Positions 33,501 to 43,439 of a stretch of 64,000 nt of DNA are shown here, in pieces. The notes below the pieces were generated by a model. The model was not told where the DNA came from and ran no database searches. It saw only the letters and a program-made list of their open reading frames with translations. The translations under genes were made by a program, and so were the position numbers. This DNA comes from Larimichthys crocea. Lineage: Eukaryota; Chordata; Actinopteri; Sciaenidae. The DNA is taken from positions 13,077,001-13,141,000 of the forward strand of contig NC_040028.1 of NCBI RefSeq assembly GCF_000972845.2, in the 5' to 3' direction. Position 1 is the first letter of the stretch. The number at the start of each line of letters is the position of its first letter.

Positions 33501-34057
33501 ATCTCATGTGTATTTTAAAAGAAATCCAAGATAATATTTAAAACTGAGTTAATCAGGGTTAAAAACATTTGATAAATATCTTAAAAGGACCCAAAAGCTC
33601 CTCCCTAATCAGGACAGCTACTAAGGGGAGTGCTACATTCCAAACGTCTGACAGAGCATGAAGCACAGCTTTAATTTCTATGTGACAGTTACAAAACTTA
33701 TGAACACAAGGCAGTGTCATGCCAGCAGCATGTAGCATGTAGCATCTAGTTAGCATTTATACATTACAAATGTTTTTATTTAGCTGGCATTATATTTAAC
33801 TGACACAAATACAGTATTATATTCTTATAACTCACAGTCAGCATCACTCATTCAAAAATGACATAATAAAAATGTGGCGAATATAACTAACATAATTATT
33901 TATGACAGGTTATGCTAATACATAATGCTGGAATTCAAATGCTCCTCTCACAGTGTTTAGGCTGTATTAGCCTCTAAAGTTTATTTACACTTCATTGTGT
34001 TAAATCAAATGTGGTGAATAAGAGTATTATTAATAACAACATATGTTGTTTTTTAGT
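33501..34057. other. No recognised feature
   Basis: AT-rich sequence without supported coding or repeat content. Confidence 0.45.
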
Positions 34058-34065
34058 CTATGAGC

Positions 34066-34972
34066 TAGGGGTGGGCGATATATCGAATATACTCGATATA
34101 TCGCGGCTTGTTCTACGTGAGATGTATGAAATGACTATATCGCGACCATCGAGTACTTGTCACGTAAATGTTTTAAGCCGTCAGCATTTAATTCTCGGAG
34201 TTTTGCCTGTGTCACTCCTGGTGCTGCTCACAGCACGCAGCACACTGCCCCGCCCACCCAGAAAAATCCCCTGCGCGCATGCGTACTTTTTGTATCAGGT
34301 GAGGAGAGAAGTGAAGAGCCCGAGCGAGTTAATTGAAGATGGAGACGGACGACTTGGTTCCGAAGAAAAACAACTGCGGTCACGCCAGCCGTCTCTCGTT
34401 TTCGCGTGGTCACGTCAGCTGCTCCAATATTTTCAAGTGCGCCCTTATTGCCGACTTTATGGCAAATACTTTGAGAAAACTGGGAAAGTCAGCGCTAGCT
34501 TACTGCAGCGTGTGGACACTTCCGGTTTTCAAAATAAGACGTGGGTGTTAAATTTATTAAAGGTTTATTTATAAAATATGAAGAATGGTTAAAATTTGAT
34601 TTAAAAAAGTGTGTCTCATAAGCCAAGTATGATCCTGCACTGCTTCAGTGCTCATATGTACATTATGAAATATATTAAAAATTCATAAAAAATATGACAA
34701 GTGTTAAAATGCTATAAAAAGAGGTGTGTCTCATACAGCAAGTGTAAATCTACTGTTCTACATTGATTCTGAGCAATTACAATGCTATCAAGGTAATAAT
34801 GACATTATTATTTATTAGAAATAAACAATACAAAACAACAACAACAAAAATATCGAGATATATATCGTGTATCACGATATAGCTTAAAAAATATCGAGAT
34901 ATTGGTTACAGGCCATATCGTGCAGCCCTAAAATATCGAGATATTGGTTACAGGCCATATCGTGCAGCCCTA
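34066..34972. mobile_element. hAT-like element with 8-bp target duplication
   Basis: It starts TAGGGGTGGGCGATATATCG and ends ATATCGTGCAGCCCTA. The ends form an imperfect inverted repeat (TAGGGGTGGGCGAT against TAGGGCTGCACGAT). The flanking 8-mers are identical: CTATGAGC at 34058-34065 and 34973-34980. Near the left end CGATATATCG occurs twice. The 3' end is duplicated (AAAATATCGAGATATTGG at about 34889 and 34931). The middle (34330-34560) is GC-richer and may hold remnants of a BED-finger-type first exon, but frames are broken. Confidence 0.85.
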
Positions 34973-34982
34973 CTATGAGCTA

Positions 34983-35370
34983 TATTAGCCTCAGCTCCAT
35001 AAAACAAGTGTTTGTGTTTTAAATAAAGTTTCTATCATCTTGTTTATTACTGTATTTATCTTCTTACATTTGACTGGAGGAAGTCTTTTTGACGACACAA
35101 CTCTATGAAGTCCACCTGAGTCTGAATCTCCCTTGTTTCACTGTACGAAGGAAAAGATCCAGTCGACTAGGTTCAATCAGTGAATCTGGGTCTGCTGGAT
35201 CAGCAAGCAATCTGCGGGTCTCCTGAGTCTCTCGAGTCTCGAGTGTTTTCCGGCTCTGTATGGATTTACTCGTGCAGGATGGATCTGAATCTGAATCCGG
35301 GTCTGTGTTACTGACTGTGTTACTAACATAATTTAACAATAAGAGAAAATTGATGGGCGAACAAGACTTT
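34983..35370. other. No recognised feature
   Basis: A minus-strand frame at 35103-35375 is rich in Ser, Asp and Thr owing to repeated TCTGAATC/GAGTCTC phrases; nothing supports it as a gene. Confidence 0.45.
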
Positions 35371-35640
35371 ATCAAATCAAATCAAATCATTTCAAATCAG
35401 TTTTATTTGTATAGCCCAAAGTTACAAAGTACATTTGCCTCAGAGGGCTTTACAATCTGTACAGGGAGTGAGTCCTCTGTCCTTAGACCCTCGGTTCGAG
35501 TGAGGAAAAAGAAAAACCCTTTTAACAGGGGAAAAAAGTGGAAGAAACCTCAGGAAGAGCCACAGAGGAGGGATCCCTCTCCCAGGACGGACAGACGTGC
35601 AATGGATGGCACGTGTACAGAACAAACCAGCACAAACATG
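35371..35640 (-). mobile_element. L2-group LINE 3' tail
   Basis: Same 3' UTR family as 13-376, 3060-3429 and 9646-9815, in minus orientation and beginning with AATCA repeats. It lies about 190 bp upstream of the crystallin copy 1 promoter elements. Confidence 0.8.
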
Positions 35641-35827
35641 GCATTTTATAGCTTGCATAATGCAAAGCCTGATTTTTGAGTCTGTTTAATTTTAAACTCT
35701 AATGAGATCAACAATTACTAGTTACCATTTTTATAGTGTATAGTCTTTGAGGGCCCAGTCATATGATTATATAACACAGTAACACCGGCTTGTACAGCAC
35801 TCTATATGTTGCTCGGTCAGGGATTTA

Positions 35828-35926
35828 AACAATGGGGGCCCACTGACTCTGTAGGGTTTGGTCAGGTATAAAAGTAGCCAAACAGGACAGCAGTAGCAAC
35901 AGCAGCAGCTCACCCCAAGCACAAGT
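35828..35926 (+). promoter_or_regulatory. Crystallin copy 1 promoter and 5' UTR
   Basis: A Sox-like AACAATG lies at 35828-35834, followed by GGGCCCACTGACTCTGTAGG and a TATAAAA box at 35867-35873. It lacks the GCAGGGGTTACACC stretch after the TATA box that copies 2-4 share. Sox1/2/3 activation of gamma-crystallin promoters is established in vertebrates; binding here is inferred. Confidence 0.75.
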
Positions 35927-36649
35927 ATGACCACTACTGAAATGAGCATGGGCAAGGTATTTTATTTATTTATAGAGAACATTCTGCAGATTTACATCAA
36001 ATGATGTCTTTGCTCTTCAGTCAATTAATGTATCCCTCATTTTTCAGGTCATTTTCTACGAGGACAGGAACTTCCAGGGTCGCTCCTGGGAGTGCATGAG
36101 CGACTGTGCTGACTTTTCCTCCTACCTGAGCAGATGCCACTCCTTCAGGGTGGAGAGCGGCTGCTTCATGGCCTACGACCGTCCCAACTACATGGGAAAC
36201 CAGTATTTCATGAGGAGGGGCGACTATGCTGACTACATGAACATGTGGGGATGGAACAGTGGTATCAGGTCTTGCCGTATGATCCCCATGGTAGGTATAA
36301 AACAGACATCTACCTATTACAGTTGACATCCCTTACAAAACTTGATACACAGAGCTTTTTTTCAAAACAGTACAGAGGCCAGTACAGGATGAGGATCTAT
36401 GAGAGGGAGAACTTCGGTGGTCAGATGTATGAGCTGATGGACGACTGTGACAACATCATGGACCGTTACCGTATGAATGACTGCATGTCCTGCAACGTGA
36501 TGGACGGCCACTGGCTGATGTACGAGCAGCCCCACTACAGAGGCAGGATGATGTACTTCAGGCCCGGAGAGTACAGGAACTTCAGGGATATGGGCTGGAG
36601 CGGCTCCAGGTTCATGAGCATGAGGCGTATCATGGATTCTTGTTATTAG
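35927..36649 (+). CDS. Gamma-M crystallin, copy 1
   Basis: A lens structural protein of 183 residues in three exons: 35927-35956, 36048-36290 and 36371-36649. Introns are 91 and 80 bp, GT-AG and phase 0. Exon 1 encodes [10 protein letters not shown]. Exons 2 and 3 each encode one two-Greek-key domain, the classic gamma-crystallin layout. Domain starts are FYEDRNFQG (13-21) and IYERENFGG (100-108). About 25 Met residues and no predicted signal or membrane segment fit the fish gamma-M class, which packs densely in lens fibre cytoplasm. The C-terminus is RRIMDSCY, unlike the RRIMDMW of the other copies, because of a 40-bp indel at 36637-36676. The start is fixed by the splice structure and the conserved 5' UTR. 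Confidence 0.95.
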
Positions 36650-36701
36650 AGCACCAGTGAACAGGTGTATTATAGACATGTGGTAGAAATTTTCATATTG
36701 A

Positions 36702-36707
36702 AATAAA
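36702..36707 (+). other. Poly(A) signal, crystallin copy 1
   Basis: AATAAA 52 bp after the stop codon, in sequence conserved among all four copies. Confidence 0.8.
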
Positions 36708-36729
36708 AAAATGAAAGAAAACAAAAACT

Positions 36730-37269
36730 TGATCCTGTGGCTTTTTCCTGTTCTTTTATCCAAACACAAAAAATTACTTTAAGTTTAAAGTTGTTTTTAT
36801 TGTAATATGGGGTGTACTTGTCAGTGATATCATTTAAGAAGTTCAGAATAGATATTCAAATAGAAACACAACACTTTGTGAAGGTGCAGTGTTCTATTTC
36901 AAACTCTCAAAACACCCAGGCATAGCAAGCAGCAACTTCCATGGCTGAGAAATAAAGTCAATGTTGAAGTGCCAAAAACTCTTCAAGGGTCCGCTTGAAG
37001 TTGGCTACAGAACATCTCAACAGCGCCGGTCCTGGCCACATTTGCGCCCTGGGCGACAATAACTCAAATTCAAGAAAAAAAAAAGTAATACAATAGAATC
37101 TCTATCTCAATCTCATTTCAAAGTTAAACAGATGTTACCTCCACTGTAACCACTCCAGACCCACTTCACTAAGGCCCAGGAAGCAATTTTTTATACCTGT
37201 ATCCCTTCTCAATAGGCTAAATATTTCAATAAATAAGAAAAAAATAAGCTCCTAACTTAATCACCACAT
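36730..37269. other. No recognised feature
   Basis: Intergenic sequence between crystallin copy 1 and the gypsy relic, without supported genes. Confidence 0.45.
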
Positions 37270-38845
37270 CTTTCCTAACCCCAGTTGGTAACCCAGGTGT
37301 CTCCTGCTGAGCCTACATACACTTCAAGGGGTTAAGTGTCAACGCAGCCTCCTCCCCAGGACCAAGGATAAATGTTGAAGATGCTCCTCTCATGTGTTGC
37401 TGAAGACCACCATGTCATCAAGATGAGCTGCACTGTAGTCGTCTCAACCCTGGAAGGGGCAACAGAACCATTTGGCCAGGCTGGAACTCACGGTGGAACG
37501 ACTGTAACCCTAACCTTGGTCATGCTAGGCCTACTGGCTTTTCTGGCCCTCTCAGCCCTTTCGGAGCAGGTCCACTGGTCCCTGTACATCCCAACCCTAT
37601 AGTATCTCAAATCGGGAGAAACCTGTTGAGGCCTGGGGTACTTCATGGTAGGCAAAGAGCAACCAGTCCTTGCCAGTGTTATCCACAAACCTTTGCAGCA
37701 TCTTTTTCAACGCCTGCTTGAACTTTTCAGTGAGACCATCAGTCTGTGGATGTTATGGTGTGGAATTGATTACTATGATGCCCAGTTGTTTATGGAATAG
37801 ATGCATCAACCTTGAGGTGAAGTTGATCCCCTGATCTATCAGAATGTCATCCAGTTTCCCACTCTGGAGTACAGTTGTATCAACACATGCAGTACAGTGG
37901 AAGCAGTTATGGTCCACAGGGAAAAGGCCTCAGGGAATCATATAGCACAGTCACACGACCATTCCTGTTGAATAAGGTGTAGATGACAGGAAGTGGCTGC
38001 AGAAAGCCTTGGTCAGACTTGCACCCAGTGCATGTTTTCTTGCATGTGCGGCAGATGCAATGTTTCTGAATCTCTGTAAGGCCAATAAAAATGTGAAATG
38101 ATGTAAAGTTATGTTTTGTGATGGCTAGAGTGTCTGACCAATGGAAGTGTGTGTGCTTGGTGGAGGACATGTGCTCTACAGCTTGCTTGTTTACCAGGCT
38201 TCTGTGATCATCATCAACAGTTTACAACACAGCAATATCAATAAACCTTTCCCTTTCCACACAACTTTCATTTGTTTCATTTCCCACCTTGGCAAACAGT
38301 GATTCCATGGTTTTGTCTTCCCTCTGTACAGTACAGATATATCTTAAGGCAATTCATTCCACATTACATTAGACAACAAACTCTTTAGTTTCGCTTCTGT
38401 TGGCCTTCATTGCTTCTCAATGCAAATTCGGCAACAGGATTTTCTTGCCCCCTTAGTGCCACCCTCACAAACAGGGATACGTCCCTCAATATCCAGCTGC
38501 TACTGTGTAGTCACTATCAATACAACCGCTGCCTGTAGTCTTTAGTCAATGGTTATGGCACATAAAGGGTTAACAGTCAGTCTCTGCTAGAAGTCCCGCC
38601 TCTAACCTAAATATCCCTCTCCGATTGGCTCTACTGGTTTCTCGCTAACGAACACGTGATTGGCTGTCCCTGCTGTCACTCCATCTGCTTGTAAAAGCTG
38701 CAAGCTGCTAGTTGGACAGCACAGGAGGCAGTGCATGTATGTGTAAGTTGTCAACATGTTTGGCATTTGTTCTGCATGGGTCACATCAACTAGACGGATT
38801 TTAATATCAGTGGTGTCATTTACATTTACATTTGTATTTGTGTTG

Positions 38846-38884
38846 TGCATGTGTGTGTGTGTGTGTGCGTGCGTGCGTGCATGT
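38846..38884. repeat. (TG)n microsatellite
   Basis: TG run passing into GTGC repeats. Confidence 0.95.
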
Positions 38885-39232
38885 AATCAGGATTTGAACG
38901 ATGTCAAAGAGAACAGAACTGGGCATCAGCTACTTCTTTAGGAGTCAAAGTGTAAGTTACTTTAAGGGTAGCCTATATATTTGTAGAGGCTCAACAATAC
39001 ATATTGAATAAAAGACAATATTTAATGATAAAGAGATACACTTTTTTAGAATTATTTTTACTTATTACTTATTATGTTCATGTATTTGTGTGGAAGAGAG
39101 CAACTGTTCAAAAATCACAAAGAAAATTTGTGAGGAAAATACAACAAATCAGATTCTACTACTCCCTTGCTCACAATGACTACTGTCAAGGTCTGGGAGT
39201 GGTTGGAAACCAGCTTGGGCTTGAGTAGGTTT

Positions 39233-39274
39233 AATGTAAATGTTTCTTGTCACAGCACAAGAAACATTTACATT
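39233..39274. repeat. Perfect 18-bp hairpin
   Basis: AATGTAAATGTTTCTTGT (39233-39250), loop CACAGC, then its exact reverse complement (39257-39274). No coding frame explains it. It lies inside the span of the gypsy relic but matches no part of a gypsy element that I recognise. Confidence 0.95.
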
Positions 39275-39899
39275 GACCTTCCCCTTTCTCTTCACGGTCT
39301 GTTTTGTCCGGCAGTTCTTTTTCCTGCAGTAAGTAAGTACAGGCAAGTCCCATCTCAATATGGCACTCTCAGTCAACTTTTCTACCACCCCAATAGTTAA
39401 CAGTTGAGGCTGTCCATAAATAGTAACAGGTCTGCTTTGGGATAAGAACGCTTATCCCAATGAACATAAAATGTCTACTCATCTGCTGTAGTCCACACTG
39501 CCTACTGACATCAACCAAAGAGATGAAGCTACCAATGTCCAACAGAGCAGTAACCTGTTGACCATTTAAAATGAGTTTTATTGCACTGAATTCTGACTTT
39601 CTTATAATAAAGGGACCAGGGTGCATAGCAAGTGAATGTGACCTGTGTTTTGGTTGTGGGACACACACAGGCTTTGTGGTCTGGCTGCTTACAAAAAACA
39701 AAGTCCTTTAAAGAGGCTCCTTGGTTTGGGGCAGTGCTTATGGTGGTACCTGAAACCTCCTGGAGATACTCTCTCTGTTCTGTCCTCGCTGAGGTGTGAT
39801 AACTCCAACTAGACAGTGAGTTAAACTCTCTATTCATGAACGTGAAGAATGCTGTAGTTTGGTTTGTAGATTTATTTTCATTCTTCACATTGTACTGAA

Positions 39900-40459
39900 T
39901 CCATACAAGAGATAAGAGAATGGTAATGCTAACATATCCATGAGATAATACTCGTTTTTACAACATGAAATTAACATACTTATGAGTTAACTTATCTAGA
40001 ACAAAAATGTAATACATACAAGCGTACCTCTGCTGATGAATCAACATGTGAGATGCATTTTTTCTGGTGTAATAAACTGCACTGAACACCAGCCTGCTGT
40101 TTTAACGATATTAGTGATCTTTTTCTACTTCCAGTTTTAGCTCAGAAAACAACTTCAAAATAAGAGTCTGCATTTAACGTCAAAATAAGAGTCTGCATAA
40201 ACTGAAAGTATACACTGTTAATGGCAGAAAAATTCAGTTTAAATGCCTGAGACGCAGAACACTCTCCTTGCAGGCTTTGGAGTTGTTCAATTCCCAGAAC
40301 TCAAGAAGAAAATTCACTAGGGCCCAGACAGCCCCTTGTAAACCTTAAGCCCCCCCCCACTCGGCCTATTATATGTCATATATATATATATATATATAAA
40401 CATATTGGTTATTAATAAAAAGTTTTAATAGAGATTACATTTTATATGTTTCGCTTCAT
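39900..40459. other. Mostly unassigned; (TA)n at 40379-40399
   Basis: AT-rich intergenic sequence with a short duplicated phrase (AAATAAGAGTCTGCAT at about 40157 and 40183) and a pure TA microsatellite. Confidence 0.6.
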
Positions 40460-40793
40460 GGAAACACATGCAGGCACACATTAACATTATAAACAATAAA
40501 AATTGGTGATATGAACAATAAAAAGTTGTGTGATTAGTCATTAATGGCAGTCAACAGGTACAATCCTGGTTGTGTACCAGGGTGAATTTTCAACACCACA
40601 AAAAGTTTTAAAATGTATCTGTGTAAATGTATGCAGACATAAAAATAGATAAAAGAGCAACCAAGTGTGCTGGCTGGTGGCTCTGCTGAACCATGAGAGA
40701 AAGAGGGATACGTGGTTTTTTATCAACTGTTTAGCGAGAAACAGAAAGGCGCAGAGAATGAGTGGTATGTGTGCTTTGTCTTTATGTGTGTGC

Positions 40794-40960
40794 GCTGATA
40801 CAGTCACTGATGGAGCCTTTCCATCACCATGGGTTTTAACAACTGGGGGCCCACTGGACTCTGTAGGGTCTGGTCAGGTATAAAAGCAGGGGTTACACCA
40901 AACAGGACAGCAGTGCAGCAGTAACAACACCAACAGCAGCAGCTCACCTACAGCACAAAC
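40794..40960 (+). promoter_or_regulatory. Crystallin copy 2 promoter and 5' UTR, Sox-like site altered
   Basis: The TATAAAA box is at 40879-40885 and the 5' UTR is almost identical to copies 3 and 4. The Sox-like AACAATG of the other copies reads AACAACTG at 40838-40845 through an inserted C. A second extra base turns CACTGACTC into CACTGGACTC. A GCTGA half-site lies at 40794. Confidence 0.75.
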
Positions 40961-41715
40961 ATGACCACCACTGAAATGGGCATGGGCAGGGTAAGCTTAT
41001 CATTTCAAACACAAATTACAAATATCATGAGTGTATATTTATAGAGAACATCAAATGTTGTCAGTGCTTCTTCAGTCAATTACAGCATCTCTCATTTTTC
41101 AGGTCACCTTCTACGAGGACAGGAACTTCCAGGGGCGGTCCAGGGAGTGCATGAGCGACTGCGCTGACTTTTCTTCCCACCTGAGCAGATGCCACTCCTT
41201 CAGGGTGGAGAGCGGCTGCTTCATGGCCTACGACCGTCCCAACTACATGGGAAACCAGTACTTCATGAGGAGAGGCGACTATGCTGACTACATGAGCATG
41301 TGGGGATGGAACAGTGGTATCAGGTCTTGCCGTATGATCCCCATGGTAAGTATAAAACAGACATCTGCCTATTACAGTTGACATCCTTTACAAAAAATGA
41401 TATACAGATATTCATTTCTTTTCTTTTTTTCCAAAACAGTACAGAGGCCAGTACAGGATGAGGATCTACGAGAGGGAGAACTTCGGTGGTCAGATGTATG
41501 AGATGATGGACGACTGTGACAAAATCATGGACCGTTAGTGCAGGAACAACTGCATGTCCTGCAACGTGATGGACGGCCACTGGCTGATGTACGAGCAGCC
41601 CCACTACAGAGGCAGGATGATGTACTTCAGGCCTGGAGAGTACAGGAACTTCATGAACATGGGCTGGAGCGGCTCCAGGTTCATGAGCATGAGGCGTATC
41701 ATGGACATGTGGTAG
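40961..41715 (+). pseudogene. Gamma-M crystallin, copy 2, nonsense mutation
   Basis: Exons 40961-40990, 41103-41345 and 41440-41715 with intact GT-AG introns, and exon 1 ([10 protein letters not shown]) identical to copy 3. Codon 124 in exon 3 is TAG (41536-41538) where the other copies have Tyr. The product would stop early in the second domain, losing roughly the last 59 residues. The next codons also differ (TGC AGG for CGT ATG), so four changes cluster within nine bases. Other changes are W24R and Y36H in domain 1. No frameshift occurs up to the normal stop at 41713-41715, so the lesion is recent, polymorphic or a sequence error. Confidence 0.88.
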
Positions 41716-41730
41716 ACATTTTCATTTTGA

Positions 41731-41736
41731 AATAAA
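41731..41736 (+). other. Poly(A) signal, crystallin copy 2
   Basis: AATAAA 16 bp after the ancestral stop, matching copies 3 and 4. Confidence 0.75.
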
Positions 41737-41824
41737 TGAAAGATAAACAGAAATATAAGCCTGAAATTGTTTTCTATTCTTTCATCTTTACAGAAAAACA
41801 TACCTCAAAAGATATATAAATAAT

Positions 41825-42075
41825 GTCCTTCACAAACCTCAAATCCATCTCCCCTTCAGCCCTTCCAGCCTCTCTTCCAGTCATCCTTCTGGACCTCACT
41901 GCAGCCTCTGATACCATTAACCACAGTATTCTTCTCTCCCGCCTCAAATCTTCCCTCAGCATCATTAGCAATGTCTTCTCCTGACTTAAAACATACCTCA
42001 AAAAACAACCAACAGTTCATCCACATCAAAAGCTGAATAACACATAAATCACCAGAACTACCTTTTTCCAACAAA
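41825..42075 (+). mobile_element. L2-group LINE relic (same family as 17-20 kb)
   Basis: Plus-strand pieces such as CAAACCTCAAATCCATCTCC and the nucleotide equivalent of RT motif A (ATCCTTCTGGACCTCACTGC) match the LINE at 17044-20250, with internal deletions. A longer relic of this family follows copy 4 at 57410-58735, and the sequence after both relics is homologous. Confidence 0.65.
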
Positions 42076-42094
42076 ATCTCATCCCAAACAAAAT

Positions 42095-42312
42095 TATAAA
42101 ATACTGCACTTGATCTACTGTCCTGTACTGTACCATTATATACTATACTGCATACTATAATTTTATATTAAGTACTATATTATATTATACTGTACAATAC
42201 TATGTTATATTACACAATACTATACTGTACTATACTATACTATACTATACTATACCAAACCATACTTTGCTATATTATACTATACCGTACTATACAATAC
42301 TATACAAAACAT
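42095..42312. repeat. Degenerate TACTA/TATAC tandem repeat
   Basis: Low-complexity stretch of ACTATACTATAC-like units, with TATATTATAT variants at the left end. Confidence 0.9.
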
Positions 42313-42460
42313 TTATTCAAAACTTTGAAAATCTCGGTGCACGGTGGAGATCTGCACTCTACTGAGTGCATTCTTCAAGGTATTCGTGTTATTTTCATTT
42401 ATTTAACAGTCTCATTGTGATTGGATTTTTTTTAAAGACAGACCTGGTCAAGACAGTACC
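42301..42460. repeat. Block shared with sequence after crystallin copy 4
   Basis: CATTTATTCAAAACTTTG, GCACTCTACTGAGTGCA and GACCTGGTCAAGAC correspond to 58823-58965 in the same order. This marks the far end of a duplicated crystallin block. Confidence 0.75.
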
Positions 42461-42589
42461 ACAATAAATACAACATAAACAACAGGTTACATGGTATAAA
42501 GAGTATCAACTATATCAAATGAACATGAATTAACAAGTATGAGTACCACAGTAAAGTGGTAAATTTCTGCTTTTCTAGTGGCCTGACCA

Positions 42590-42800
42590 CTCAATCCACT
42601 TTTACACTCCATATCTTGTTGACCCATTCACACACATACACTGATGGCACTGGCTACTATCCAAGGTGCCAACTGCCCATCAGTTTGGGAACTGATCATT
42701 TATCCACAATAACACACCTATTGCATGGTTCAGTATTTGCCCAAGGACACTTCGACATGCAGACTGGAAGAGTCGGGAATCGAACCACCAATCATCCATG
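42590..42800 (-). mobile_element. Non-autonomous fish repeat, inverted
   Basis: GCCCAAGGACACTTCGACAT and GGGAATCGAACCACCAATCA are the reverse complement of the signature at 21175-21445. The element is truncated at both ends. Confidence 0.6.
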
Positions 42801-42839
42801 TCATGTCTTAATAAATCATGTTTTCAGTTATCCTCCTGT

Positions 42840-43230
42840 CTTGTCTTTCAGGTCTCCGCCTTCCCCTGTGAGTCATCCCTGCCTCCCTCAATGAGTTGCA
42901 CCTGTGCCTGATTGTGTTTGCCCTCCCCTTTTCCCTCTATTTAGTCTCTGTGCTCCATTTGTTTGTTGCCAGTTCGTTTTGTCTTGTACAGTGTCTCTTT
43001 GTCTTGCATTCTTGTTTTTGATTATCTGATCTTCGACCTTTAGCCTGTTTTTGACCACGATTTGTACTTTCGCCTGTACTCTTTTGGTTTTCCTAGTGTG
43101 TCTAGTAAACCTTTTGAACCATCACTTTTGTCTCTGAGTCTGTATTGCAAATTCTTCTGTGAGCCCCTTCTGATAATCTGATTACCTGCTCTACCTCCTG
43201 AGTCACAGCTGCCCCATCTTAAATAAAGTC
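42840..43230. other. Possible LTR remnant
   Basis: A C/T-rich stretch (CCTGTCTTGTCTTTCAGG, CTGTGCTCCATTTGTTTG) with the look of a fish gypsy-type LTR, ending near AAATAAAGTC. I found no TG...CA ends or target duplication. Confidence 0.3.
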
Positions 43231-43439
43231 AAAACAATACCTTCAGACATATAGTTCACCATTTATTGAGTACGTCTTTTTGGAGTGCATCTAAATCTTC
43301 AATGAAAACCCTCATACCCCACTCTATTGTAAGTTAAACTGCATTACAAAATATAACCAACTTCAAGAATGCATTTTGCAGAGTCAGCTATTAGAATTAT
43401 GCCAACAGTTGATATCATGCTGTTGTGCATGTGCAACTA

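Larger units (their letters stand above)
37270..39890 (-). mobile_element. Ty3/gypsy relic with Gmr1-like domain order
   Basis: Broken minus-strand frames, read 5' to 3' from high to low coordinates. A gag knuckle is at about 39690 (CKQPDHKACVC). A protease piece is at about 39545 (ALLDIGS, where DTGS is expected). An integrase zinc-finger segment is at 37907-38170 (RTCKKTC, FLQPLPVIYTLFNR). An integrase core remnant lies at 37590-37830 (HPQTDGLTEKFKQALKKM, then PQASTGFS). Then an RT fragment at 37300-37430 (LDDMVVFSNT, EEHLQHL). Integrase thus lies before RT, opposite to usual gypsy order but as in Gmr1-type elements. All domains are damaged. Confidence 0.6.

Noticed and set aside
34011..34574. 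187-residue plus-strand frame as a host gene
   Set aside because: It starts outside and runs into the hAT element, with no conserved domain; at most it includes a remnant of a transposase first exon.
36021..36329. 102-residue minus-strand frames over crystallin exon 2, repeated at each copy (also 41076-41384, 45371-45679, 56458-56766)
   Set aside because: They are antisense shadows conserved only because the sense exon is conserved, and they cross the intron boundaries.
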